Shown in pieces: positions 49,848 through 58,606 of a stretch of 64,000 nt of DNA (position 1 is its first letter; the number at the start of each line of letters is the position of its first letter). The stretch is from NCBI GenBank assembly GCA_035388225.1, contig DAOOPM010000014.1:1-64000 (forward strand). Direction: 5' to 3'. Made by a program: the position numbers and the translations under genes. Source of the stretch: SB25 sp029560875. GTDB lineage: Bacteria; Bacteroidota; Bacteroidia; Bacteroidales; Tenuifilaceae. The notes under the pieces were generated by a model, which was not told the origin of the DNA, did not search any database, and saw nothing but the letters and a program-made list of their open reading frames with translations.

Positions 49848-50631
49848 CACCTATTTGGTCGAAAATGGTTTTATAAAATCTCGCGAAAAAGCCAAGGATA
49901 GCGTTCAGAAAGGCCTCGTAAAGGTCAATGGAATAGTTATATCCAAAGCATCGTTCGTGGTAAGCAATGACGCAAAGGTAGAGTTCAACTCAGCCGAGGC
50001 TATGCCTTTTGTTGGAAAAGGTGGACTAAAGTTAGAAAAAGCAATTAAGGATTTTCATATAGATTTTAATGGCAAATATGTTCTAGACGTTGGAGCATCA
50101 ACAGGAGGATTCACGCATTGTGCCTTGCAGCACGGTGCAGAGTTTGTTTGGGCTGTAGATGTCGGGAAAAATCAACTGGAAGAAGAATTACGGAGTAATC
50201 CTAAGGTTTGTTCAATGGAAGAATGTGATATTAGGACTCTTTCTGAAAGCGCCATTCCTAAAAAGGTTGATTTGATTGTTGGTGATTTATCTTTTATCTC
50301 CTTAACTCTGATTACACCTCACCTACCGAAATTCCTTACAAATGATGGAGCAATGGTGCTTCTAATAAAGCCCCAGTTTGAGGCAGGGAAAGAGTTTATT
50401 AGCAAGAATGGTATTGTTCGAAATCCCAAAGCGCACGTAATTGTAATTGAAAAGGTAATTAAATCGTTCAACGAGCAAGGCTATCACATAAATAATATAG
50501 GCAATGCACCAATTTACAGTAAGGATAAAAATATTGAATACCTTGCACTTTTCACGAAATCGGCATCAAACACTCCCGATATAAAGCAATTGGTTAACTT
50601 TGCATTTAATCTTCAGAAAAATATCAAATAG
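49834..50631 (+). CDS. TlyA-family RNA methyltransferase
   Basis: The 265-residue protein has an N-terminal S4 RNA-binding domain (about residues 1-60, LDTYLVENGFIKSREKAKDS) and a SAM-dependent FtsJ-like methyltransferase domain (LDVGASTGGFTHCALQHGAE, VDLIVGDLSFISL, LIKPQFEAG). It is a 2'-O-ribose methyltransferase of rRNA in the family; some members are also called hemolysins, without proof here. It overlaps the HEAT-like gene upstream and lies 11 bp before the sulfatase-like gene. Confidence 0.94.
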   Translation: MKRLDTYLVENGFIKSREKAKDSVQKGLVKVNGIVISKASFVVSNDAKVEFNSAEAMPFVGKGGLKLEKAIKDFHIDFNGKYVLDVGASTGGFTHCALQHGAEFVWAVDVGKNQLEEELRSNPKVCSMEECDIRTLSESAIPKKVDLIVGDLSFISLTLITPHLPKFLTNDGAMVLLIKPQFEAGKEFISKNGIVRNPKAHVIVIEKVIKSFNEQGYHINNIGNAPIYSKDKNIEYLALFTKSASNTPDIKQLVNFAFNLQKNIK

Positions 50632-50642
50632 CCATTTATAAT

Positions 50643-52691
50643 ATGAATAACTATAAGTACTTTGTTAAATCGACCATTTGGATTTTTGGATTTATAATGT
50701 TTGGTATACTTCTATTCTTTATTTCACGATTAGCATACCTCTTTACCTATGGCGATTTTAAGGAACTAAGCAATTTCAAAATTGATTTAGTTAGAGCTTT
50801 TTGGGTAGGAATCCGATTCGATGTGAAAGTCCTAACCTTTGCATTTTTACCAGTAATGCTAATTCCAATCGCAACTATTTTTCTCGGCAACAAACTATTC
50901 AAGACATTTAAACAGATAATAAAAATTTACGGGATTATTGTAATCTGTGTTTTTGCTTTGCTTATGGTTATTGACTATTACTTCTACAGTTTCTACAATA
51001 CCCGCATAAGCATCATAATATTTGGTTTTTTTGAGGATGATACACTTGCCGTAATAAAAACTCTTTGGACTGATTTTCCTTTAATTCCAATACTATTGGG
51101 GCTAACTGTAGCAATATTCCTGTTAGTAAAAGCAAGCCTATGGATAGTAAAAGAACGAGAAAATTTCAATTTCTTGAGTGGTAAAATTTTATTTCAAATA
51201 ATTACCATAATACTTGTTATTGGATTCTACTTTTTAGGATTGCGAGGAACTGTTGCAATTATACCGCTTGATGGCAGACATGCAACCATTTCCGACAACT
51301 CTTTTGTAAATGCTCTTTGTAACAATGCTGTTTTCTCTCTTAAAACAGCATACTCCGACAAAAAAGATATCAGCATCAGCATAGATTATGAATCAATGCT
51401 AAGGAACTTTAACTTTTCCAACGCAAATGATGCAATTGCAATTCACTTAGGGAAAAGCAGAAACGATTCTTTAAATATAACCGATTTAATTGCAACTACC
51501 CCCAAAAATACATTCATAGAAGAAAACCCTCCGTCAGTAGTATTTATTATGATGGAAGGACTTAGCAACTATTACATAAATCTTCATTCTGCAGAAAATA
51601 ATCTTTTGGGCTCATTGGAGTCGCAACTTAACGACTGCTATGTTTACAGGAATTTCCTCCCATCATATAGCGGAACAATATACTCACTGGAAAATTTACT
51701 CGTTGGAACTCCACAAAGCCCGCTTTCCCAATCGAAATTTCAAACTTTCCCACTCGAATCGTCTGTGGCAAAGCCATTCAAGCAGAAGGGCTATGGCACA
51801 ACTTTTATTACAGGTGGAAAAATGGGTTGGAGAAGTATGGATAAGTTTATTGGCAAACAATATATTGATAAAGTTGAAGCAGAACCCAACTTGTTAAAGG
51901 AGTATCCCAACGCAAAAACAGGCGAATGGGGTGTTCATGACGAACATCTATTTGATAGAATGCTCTCAATCCTAGAAAACTCAAACGGAAAACCCCAATT
52001 TATTTTTGCCATGACCATTTCGCACCACAGTCCCTATGATATTCCCAAAGACTACGCGAACCTTCCAATTAACTTATCGGATGAGATTAAAAAGAAAATC
52101 AAAACTCCCGAGGAGGTTGCTCTTCGATGCTTTAAGGCTTACCAGTATGCCAATAATTGCCTAGGAAGTTTTATTGAAAGGGTAAAGAATTCTCCATTAG
52201 GAAAAAATACTATTATTGTTGCAACTGGCGACCACAACTTACTTCAGTTATTCGATTTCTCCGATAAAGACTTGCTAATGAAATACTCGGTGCCGCTTAT
52301 TATGTACGTACCCGACAGTTATAAACCTAAAACTGATGTTAACACTAGAGTTTTCGCATCGCATAAGGATATTTTTCCCACAATCTTTAACACGTCCCTC
52401 TCCGAGGCATCTTACCTTAAAACTGGAAACAACCTATTTTCTCCCGAGTTAAAAAACAGTTTTGGGATACACTGCCATAGAATTGCTATGGACAGCATTG
52501 GATGTGTCGATTTTACAACCAGTACTCCGCTTTTCTTTAGATGGAATGAAACAGGAAATCAACTAGAGCCATCAAATGAAAATCCTGATAAACATTTACA
52601 AGATTTAATGTTAAAATCAAAGGCGTACGTTGCATCAATGAACCTATTCATCATGAACGATCTTGCTAACAAAACAAAAAGGGGGGGGTGA
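50643..52691 (+). CDS. LTA synthase-like sulfatase-family phosphotransferase
   Basis: This is a 682-residue protein with five membrane helices (about residues 8-200) and a large periplasmic alkaline-phosphatase-superfamily domain. Features include MMEGLSN, the nucleophile region SYSGTIYSLENLL (Thr about 345) and the metal motif ATGDHNLLQL (about 529). These match LtaS-type phosphoglycerol or phosphoethanolamine transferases. In a Gram-negative host the acceptor is likely a lipid or glycan of the envelope; lipoteichoic acid is not expected. The 3' end includes a run of eight G at 52681-52688. Confidence 0.9.
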   Translation: MNNYKYFVKSTIWIFGFIMFGILLFFISRLAYLFTYGDFKELSNFKIDLVRAFWVGIRFDVKVLTFAFLPVMLIPIATIFLGNKLFKTFKQIIKIYGIIVICVFALLMVIDYYFYSFYNTRISIIIFGFFEDDTLAVIKTLWTDFPLIPILLGLTVAIFLLVKASLWIVKERENFNFLSGKILFQIITIILVIGFYFLGLRGTVAIIPLDGRHATISDNSFVNALCNNAVFSLKTAYSDKKDISISIDYESMLRNFNFSNANDAIAIHLGKSRNDSLNITDLIATTPKNTFIEENPPSVVFIMMEGLSNYYINLHSAENNLLGSLESQLNDCYVYRNFLPSYSGTIYSLENLLVGTPQSPLSQSKFQTFPLESSVAKPFKQKGYGTTFITGGKMGWRSMDKFIGKQYIDKVEAEPNLLKEYPNAKTGEWGVHDEHLFDRMLSILENSNGKPQFIFAMTISHHSPYDIPKDYANLPINLSDEIKKKIKTPEEVALRCFKAYQYANNCLGSFIERVKNSPLGKNTIIVATGDHNLLQLFDFSDKDLLMKYSVPLIMYVPDSYKPKTDVNTRVFASHKDIFPTIFNTSLSEASYLKTGNNLFSPELKNSFGIHCHRIAMDSIGCVDFTTSTPLFFRWNETGNQLEPSNENPDKHLQDLMLKSKAYVASMNLFIMNDLANKTKRGG

Positions 52692-52776
52692 GAAAAAATG
52701 AAATCGTATAACTTTTGACTGATTTTAATAAACAATTTTACTTTTTTCATGTTTACTGTGGAAACCTTTAATAGAT

Positions 52777-55185
52777 ATGAAAACAATATACAGCATTTTT
52801 CTACTGTCACTTTTGATGCCTTTTGCATTGCTCTCACAGGAAACAGGGATAATAAAAGGTAAAGTTTTCGATAAACAGAGTAACGAGCCAGTTCCCTTTG
52901 CGAACATCATTATTTTTGGCACTACAATAGGTACAACTTCTGATTTTGAAGGTAATTATTTGTTTACAGGATTAAAGCCAGGTTATATCGAAATTCAAGC
53001 TTCAGCAATTGGATTCAAACCATACATATCCGAAGCCATTCTGGTTACAAATGCAAAAACAGTTTTTGTTGATTTACCTATTGAACAAGCACCTGTGGAA
53101 CTTGAAGGTGTTGTGGTTAAAGCATCAACATTCCGTAGGAGCGACGATGCGCCTGTATCGCTCCGTAGAATTGGAATTGATGAAATTGAGAAGAATCCAG
53201 GGGGTAATCGCGATATTAGTAAAGTAATACAATCGCTACCTGGAGTAGCATCGTCGGTCTCTTACCGTAACGACGTTATTGTTCGAGGTGGAGGTCCGAA
53301 CGAGAACAGGTTTTACCTCGATGGAATTGAGATTCCAAACCTCAACCACTTTGCTACGCAAGGGGCATCGGGGGGACCCGTTGGAATTATCAACGTTGAT
53401 TTTGTTCGTGAAGTAAACTTTTACTCTGGTGCATTCCCTGCCAACTTCGGCAATGCTATGAGTTCTATTTTAGATTTCAGGCAAATTGATGGGAATAAAG
53501 ATAAACTCAAAGTTAAAGCAGCCATTGGAGCTTCGGACTTAGCGCTTACGCTAGATGGGCCTATAAGCAACAATACATCTTTTATATTCTCAGCTCGTCG
53601 CTCATACCTTCAATTCCTTTTTAATGCACTTGGATTGCCATTCCTTCCAACATACAATGACTTTCAGTTCAAAACCAAAACTAAGTTCGACAGTAAAAAT
53701 GAGTTAACTATAATAGGGCTAGGAGCCATTGATGATTTCGAACTCAATACAGGACTGAAAAATCCTGATGAGTCTCAACGTTACATCTTAGGTTATTTAC
53801 CTGTAAACACCCAATGGAATTATACCATAGGAGCATCATACAAACACTTCAAAAAGAATGGTTTTGAAACTTACGTTATAAGTAGAAACATGCTTAATAA
53901 CCGACAGTACAAGTACCAAAGCAACGATGAATCACAGCCAAAACTATTGGATTATAAATCGTGGGAAGCGGAGAATAAATTTAGGTATGAGCGTCAACTC
54001 AAAGTTTGGAGCAATTACGACCTAAACTTTGGTGGAGGAATGGAGTATGCGCGCTACTTTAACAGCACTTTTCGCGCAAAATATGTTGGAGAAACCTACC
54101 AACCCGACAACTACGAAACCAACATGGATATGTTTAAGTGGAGTTTGTTTGGGCAAATAAATCACACTTACTTTCAGAAGCTAACATTATCACTCGGATT
54201 GCGTGCCGATGCTAATAACTATTCAACTAATATGAGTAATCTTTTCAAACAAATTAGTCCACGTATCTCTGCATCGTACGAGATTACCCCAGAATATTAC
54301 CTAAACTTCAATGTTGGACGATTCTACCAACAGCCATCGTACACTACACTCGGGTTTAGCAATGCTGCTGGCGATTTAGTGAATAAATCCAACGGATTAA
54401 AGTATATCCGAAGCGACCATTTTGTATTTGGCGCAGAATGGCTACCCAATGAATCTAGCCGATTATCGGTTGAAGGATTCTTGAAACTTTACAACAACTA
54501 CCCTGTTTCGTTAATCGACTCTGTATCAATAGCAAGTAAAGGTGCTGGTTACGGCACATTCGGCGATGAACCTGTAAAATCGGTTGGTAAAGGTCGCGCA
54601 TATGGAGCCGAATTCCTTTATCGAAATAAAAATTTACTTGGATTTAATACCCTTATTTCTTACACCTTGGTAAGGAGTGAAAGTGCAAAGATGGACGAAA
54701 ATCTAAATCCTACCTCTGGCTTTATTCCAACATCATGGGATAATGAACATTTAATATCAATTACGGCAACTCGCACATTTAAACGCGGCTGGGATGTTGG
54801 ATTTAAGTGGCGATTTGTAGGTGGCGCGCCTTACACTCCTTACGACCTTCAAACATCTGCATTGATTGATGTATGGAATACACGCAATCAGGCCGTCTTG
54901 GATTATGGAAAATTCAACACATTGCGACTAAATGGATTTCATCAACTTGATGTAAGGGTTGACAAAATGTACTACTTCAACAATTGGACCCTAAACCTCT
55001 ATGTTGATGTTCAAAATATCTACAACTTTAAAGGTGAAGAGGCCGACAATTATGTTACAGAGGTTGATATTAATGGAAATCCAACAGTAAATCCAGATGA
55101 CCCAACAAGATATTTGCTCAAAAAGTTGAAAAATGATGGTTCTGGAACTATATTGCCAACAATTGGTATTATTGTAGAGTTTTAA
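52777..55185 (+). CDS. TonB-dependent receptor
   Basis: The 802-residue outer-membrane protein has a signal peptide (about 1-21, ending LLSQ) and a carboxypeptidase-regulatory-like domain (about 25-110). The plug (RDISKVIQSLPGVASSVSYR, about 145-235) and a 22-strand barrel follow. No SusD-like partner is encoded, so a metal or siderophore-type ligand or an unknown one is more likely than a glycan. The next gene, 10 bp downstream, is a small lipoprotein. A weak promoter-like pattern (TTG, 21 nt, TACTTTTT) lies upstream. Confidence 0.94.
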   Translation: MKTIYSIFLLSLLMPFALLSQETGIIKGKVFDKQSNEPVPFANIIIFGTTIGTTSDFEGNYLFTGLKPGYIEIQASAIGFKPYISEAILVTNAKTVFVDLPIEQAPVELEGVVVKASTFRRSDDAPVSLRRIGIDEIEKNPGGNRDISKVIQSLPGVASSVSYRNDVIVRGGGPNENRFYLDGIEIPNLNHFATQGASGGPVGIINVDFVREVNFYSGAFPANFGNAMSSILDFRQIDGNKDKLKVKAAIGASDLALTLDGPISNNTSFIFSARRSYLQFLFNALGLPFLPTYNDFQFKTKTKFDSKNELTIIGLGAIDDFELNTGLKNPDESQRYILGYLPVNTQWNYTIGASYKHFKKNGFETYVISRNMLNNRQYKYQSNDESQPKLLDYKSWEAENKFRYERQLKVWSNYDLNFGGGMEYARYFNSTFRAKYVGETYQPDNYETNMDMFKWSLFGQINHTYFQKLTLSLGLRADANNYSTNMSNLFKQISPRISASYEITPEYYLNFNVGRFYQQPSYTTLGFSNAAGDLVNKSNGLKYIRSDHFVFGAEWLPNESSRLSVEGFLKLYNNYPVSLIDSVSIASKGAGYGTFGDEPVKSVGKGRAYGAEFLYRNKNLLGFNTLISYTLVRSESAKMDENLNPTSGFIPTSWDNEHLISITATRTFKRGWDVGFKWRFVGGAPYTPYDLQTSALIDVWNTRNQAVLDYGKFNTLRLNGFHQLDVRVDKMYYFNNWTLNLYVDVQNIYNFKGEEADNYVTEVDINGNPTVNPDDPTRYLLKKLKNDGSGTILPTIGIIVEF

Positions 55186-55195
55186 AACAAATGAA

Positions 55196-55930
55196 ATGAA
55201 AAAACTATTATACATCTCACTAGCAACGATATTAGCAGTATCGTGCAGTACATCCCAAACAGTAAAAACTTCCGAAACACCAGAGGTTGTTGTTACAAAA
55301 CCATTCGATAGTGGCGTTGGTATTAATATCAATTTTACACCTGGAAAATCGTTCAATCATCCACTGATTGCATTTTGGATTGAAGATATTAATGGCAATT
55401 TCATACAAACGGTATATGCATCAAAATCAATAACAACCGGTGTATTCAAGTATGGTGTATATGAAAAAGGCAAATGGCAGCCAGGCGAAAGACGTCGCCC
55501 CGCATCGTTACCTTACTGGTTACATAAACTTGGTAAAATGACTAACGACGGTTATTTCCTTCCTAGTCCCGAAAATCCACTTCCCGATGCCTACACTGGA
55601 GCTACTCCACAGGGAAGTTTTACGGTTAAATTTGCTGTTCCCAGCAATTTAAAACAATTCAAACTACTTATGGAGATTAACCAGCCTTGGGATTGGAACA
55701 ACTACTGGCATAATAATCGTTACCCTGGTGATGAGAATTACGCAACTTCGGCACAGCCCGCATTGGTTTACTCTGCCGATATTCATATCGATGCAAAAGG
55801 CGGAAAGTTCTTCCTTAAGCCAATTGGTCACAGTCATTACTCAGGAGCCAGCGGAGAGCTATTCACAGATATTAGTACCTTAACATCAGCGCTAAATATT
55901 GCAAGCGATATTTGGGTTGAAATTGAATAA
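55196..55930 (+). CDS. DUF2271-like periplasmic lipoprotein
   Basis: The 244-residue product has a lipobox (ILAVSC, Cys17). A soluble domain follows with PLIAFWIEDINGNFIQTVYA, PASLPYWLHKLGK and the LLMEINQPWDWNNYWHNNRY stretch. These resemble DUF2271, which is often found beside flavin- or iron-related membrane proteins. It lies 10 bp after the TonB receptor, so it is probably a periplasmic partner for the same ligand. The exact function is not known. Confidence 0.78.
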   Translation: MKKLLYISLATILAVSCSTSQTVKTSETPEVVVTKPFDSGVGININFTPGKSFNHPLIAFWIEDINGNFIQTVYASKSITTGVFKYGVYEKGKWQPGERRRPASLPYWLHKLGKMTNDGYFLPSPENPLPDAYTGATPQGSFTVKFAVPSNLKQFKLLMEINQPWDWNNYWHNNRYPGDENYATSAQPALVYSADIHIDAKGGKFFLKPIGHSHYSGASGELFTDISTLTSALNIASDIWVEIE

Positions 55931-55941
55931 ATAGAACATAA

Positions 55942-55970
55942 GGCCCTTAAGGGGTTAAAACCCTTAAAGG
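55942..55970. repeat. Short palindromic stretch
   Basis: TTAAGGG (55947-55953) pairs with CCCTTAA (55961-55967). It resembles the stem at 56903-56933. It lies between the lipoprotein and the TIGR01777-type gene, with no T run, so a terminator role is uncertain. Confidence 0.45.
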
Positions 55971-55986
55971 AATATACACACAGGCT

Positions 55987-56910
55987 ATGCCAACTGCAGT
56001 AATAATAGGAGGAACAGGATTAATTGGCCAAGAGTTAATCAAAACCTTACTTAAAGATGGCTTTGAGGTTAAACTCCTATCGCGTAGTAAATCAAAGGTA
56101 GATGAGATTTTTGGAGGAAAAGTTACCCCTGTGGAGTGGAATGGCAAAAATCACGATGAACTTGTTCCAATTATTAACAGCTGCAATTTAATTGTAAATC
56201 TTGCTGGGCATACAATTGCGATTCCTTGGACCAAATCGAATAAGAATAAAATCTGGAATAGCAGGATTAACACCACCGAAATTATTGCAAATGCCATTAA
56301 CAGCTGCAATACACCGCCAAAAGTGCTTATTCAGGCATCGGCAGTGGGTTACTACAGCCACAACTCGTGGGAACAACTAACGGAGAATTCATCGAAAGGC
56401 GCTGGATTCCTATCAAACCTAACCGATGAGTGGGAACAACAAGCACTGAAATGCGAATCAAAAACTAGGGTTGTTTTAATCAGAACAGGCATAGTACTTT
56501 CAAACAAAGGTGGATTTTTGCCAAAAATTCTAAGTCCAATCAAGTATTTTGCAGGAACAATTCTGGGTTCAGGAAAACAGATTATACCCTGGATACACAT
56601 ACACGACCATATATCGGCAATTGTTCACCTAGCTAAAACTGAAAGTGCAACAGGAGCATTCAACCTTGTTGATCCAAATCCGACTTCATTAAGTAAAATA
56701 ACAAAAACTGTTGGTAAAATAGTAAACAGGCCTATATTCCTTAGAATTCCAGCATCATTACTAAGACTTGCTTTAGGCAATATGGCCAAGGAAACACTTC
56801 TTGCAAGCCAAACTGTAAAACCCAAAAAACTTGAAGAATTGGGATTTGAATGGAGGTTTGCTGATATAGAAGATGCGTTAACAAATCTACTAGTACGAAA
56901 TACCCCCTAA
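55987..56910 (+). CDS. TIGR01777-family NAD-dependent epimerase/dehydratase-like protein
   Basis: This 307-residue Rossmann-fold protein begins VIIGGTGLIGQELIKTLL. The family motifs include LVNLAGHTIAIPWTKSNKNK, IQASAVGYYSHN, RTGIVLSNKGGFLPK and WIHIHDHISAIVHL. The catalytic Tyr-X3-Lys of classical epimerases is not clear. The substrate is unknown, and plant homologues are linked to cell division. It is flanked by palindromic stretches on both sides. Confidence 0.9.
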   Translation: MPTAVIIGGTGLIGQELIKTLLKDGFEVKLLSRSKSKVDEIFGGKVTPVEWNGKNHDELVPIINSCNLIVNLAGHTIAIPWTKSNKNKIWNSRINTTEIIANAINSCNTPPKVLIQASAVGYYSHNSWEQLTENSSKGAGFLSNLTDEWEQQALKCESKTRVVLIRTGIVLSNKGGFLPKILSPIKYFAGTILGSGKQIIPWIHIHDHISAIVHLAKTESATGAFNLVDPNPTSLSKITKTVGKIVNRPIFLRIPASLLRLALGNMAKETLLASQTVKPKKLEELGFEWRFADIEDALTNLLVRNTP

Positions 56911-56933
56911 AGAGTTTTGAACCCTTTAGGGGG
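56903..56933. terminator. Convergent terminator
   Basis: CCCCCTAAAG (56903-56912) pairs with CTTTAGGGGG (56924-56933) around an 11-nt loop. It covers the stop codons of the plus-strand epimerase and ends 2 bp before the kinase stop on the minus strand. T runs are short, so the strength is uncertain. Confidence 0.65.
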
Positions 56934-56934
56934 T

Positions 56935-57906
56935 TCAAGAAAACATCCTCCAAAACGATTTTTTCTTTTGCAACATTGATAAGTCCAAATTCTCAAGCGC
57001 ATTAATCATCTCATCGGCAGACGTATACCTGTTCACAATCGCCTCTTGCTCAAATTCGAGAAGTTGGTTATGGCTATAAAATCGAGGTGGCTTTGGGAGC
57101 CTTGCTTTTGATGTTGCTTTTGCAACAACCTCAAAAACAAAATCAGAAATACTCTTATGCTGAGGTAAAGGAACCACCAACTGTAGTTGAATTCGCATTA
57201 AAGGATTGCTGCTTTCCCATGGATTTTTGCATGTTAGCAATTGCCAAAGCGTTACCCCCATTGCGTAAATATCGGTTTGAGGCTGTATTAACTCCCAAAG
57301 ATTTAGAATCTGTTCAGGCGAGGAGTAAATCAACGAAAAAGGCAACTTATCGCCCTTATTGCACAAAGGTTCCGAAGGTTTACGAATCAATCCAAAATCA
57401 ATAATATCTACCTGTGGATTATCAAAGTTGATAACATCATCAACCTTTCTAACTATAATATTGCCAGGTTTTATATCGCAATGAACAAAGCCTGCATCGT
57501 GTATACGTTTTAGCGCTTTTAGCGCTTCAATTACAATCAGGATTTTTTGTTGAACTGTAATCTTTGCTTTGTATTTCCCAGTTATGATTTTCTGCAAGTC
57601 GATACCTTCGGTAAAATCACGAACCAGGTATTTAGTGTCATCCTGAATAATTAACTCAGGGTTTTGCCGTGTGCACTTGGATAAACCCTCATATTCTCGT
57701 TCAGCACGAAAACAATAACGTGGATTATTGTTTAAATACCTATGGAAACGCTTAACAATTACTTTTTGTCCATTTCTTTGGCGAGTTCCAATGAAAGTGC
57801 AACAAATTTCTCCGTTGGCCTTTAGAATATTCTTAGGATTAGAAAGAGTCAGCACGTACTTATCGTGCGGACCAATCAATAGAATATCCTCAAAATCCTT
57901 AGGCAT
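56935..57906 (-). CDS. Serine/threonine protein kinase coupled to an ABC transporter
   Basis: The 323-residue protein has a Hanks-type kinase domain (about 30-300) and no membrane segment. The ATP-binding Lys is in VIVKRFHRY (Lys52), the catalytic loop is HCDIKPGNI (142-150; HCD instead of HRD, catalytic Asp144 kept), and DFG is at 170-172. The APE-like segment is SSPEQILNLWE. It should be catalytically competent. Its ATG overlaps the TAA of the upstream ABC ATPase by one base (TAATG), so the two are co-translated. Targets are unknown. Confidence 0.9.
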   Translation of the reverse strand: MPKDFEDILLIGPHDKYVLTLSNPKNILKANGEICCTFIGTRQRNGQKVIVKRFHRYLNNNPRYCFRAEREYEGLSKCTRQNPELIIQDDTKYLVRDFTEGIDLQKIITGKYKAKITVQQKILIVIEALKALKRIHDAGFVHCDIKPGNIIVRKVDDVINFDNPQVDIIDFGLIRKPSEPLCNKGDKLPFSLIYSSPEQILNLWELIQPQTDIYAMGVTLWQLLTCKNPWESSNPLMRIQLQLVVPLPQHKSISDFVFEVVAKATSKARLPKPPRFYSHNQLLEFEQEAIVNRYTSADEMINALENLDLSMLQKKKSFWRMFS

Positions 57907-58595
57907 TAATTCAGTTTAAAGTAACTCTCCAACTCCTGCAAGCTGTTACTGTGCGTTTTGCTATCGTTTACAATTTTACCATTCTCGAGAATCAAAATTC
58001 GGGAGCAAATCTCCGTAACGTGCATCAAATCGTGACTCGATATAATTATGGTTGTACCCTTAGCGTTCAAATCCTTCAATTTAGATTTTAACCAAAGCTG
58101 AGAGCTGGGGTCTAGGTTTGCAAAAGGTTCGTCGAGAATAATTATTTCTGGATTTGATATCATTGTTGCCAATATACCAACCTTGTTTTTATTACCTGCA
58201 GAAAGTTCACGGATATACAAATCTTTATCTTCAATTGAGAAAAAATCTTCATTTTCCTTCATAAAGATTGAAATGTCTGATTTGTTCTTACCGTACAGAT
58301 TTCCAACAAACTCAAAAAACTCCAATGGAGTAAGATAAGGAATTAAGAAACGCTCGTTAAGATAAGAGCCAGTATAGTTTTTCCAATCGTCGGTTTTATC
58401 AACCTGCAAATCTTTGGATTTCACATGTCCGTCGGTAGCCTTAATTAAATCGAGTATCAAACTCAATAACGTTGTTTTCCCCGCACCATTATTACCAACC
58501 AGGCCAATAAGTTCGCCTTTATTAATTTTTAGATTTTCAATAGTAAGTGCAAAACTCTGACTATATACTTTTTGAAGCTTTAAAATCTCTATCAT
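57906..58595 (-). CDS. ABC transporter ATP-binding protein
   Basis: The 229-residue ATPase has Walker A GLVGNNGAGKTTLLS (about 31-45), signature LSAGNKNKVGILATM and Walker B EIIILDEPFANLD. It lies 11 bp after a DUF5687 membrane gene, which is the likely permease, and is followed by the overlapping kinase. The substrate is unknown; such ABC-2-like pairs usually export. Confidence 0.93.
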   Translation of the reverse strand: MIEILKLQKVYSQSFALTIENLKINKGELIGLVGNNGAGKTTLLSLILDLIKATDGHVKSKDLQVDKTDDWKNYTGSYLNERFLIPYLTPLEFFEFVGNLYGKNKSDISIFMKENEDFFSIEDKDLYIRELSAGNKNKVGILATMISNPEIIILDEPFANLDPSSQLWLKSKLKDLNAKGTTIIISSHDLMHVTEICSRILILENGKIVNDSKTHSNSLQELESYFKLN

Positions 58596-58606
58596 AGCTG
58601 TAATTA

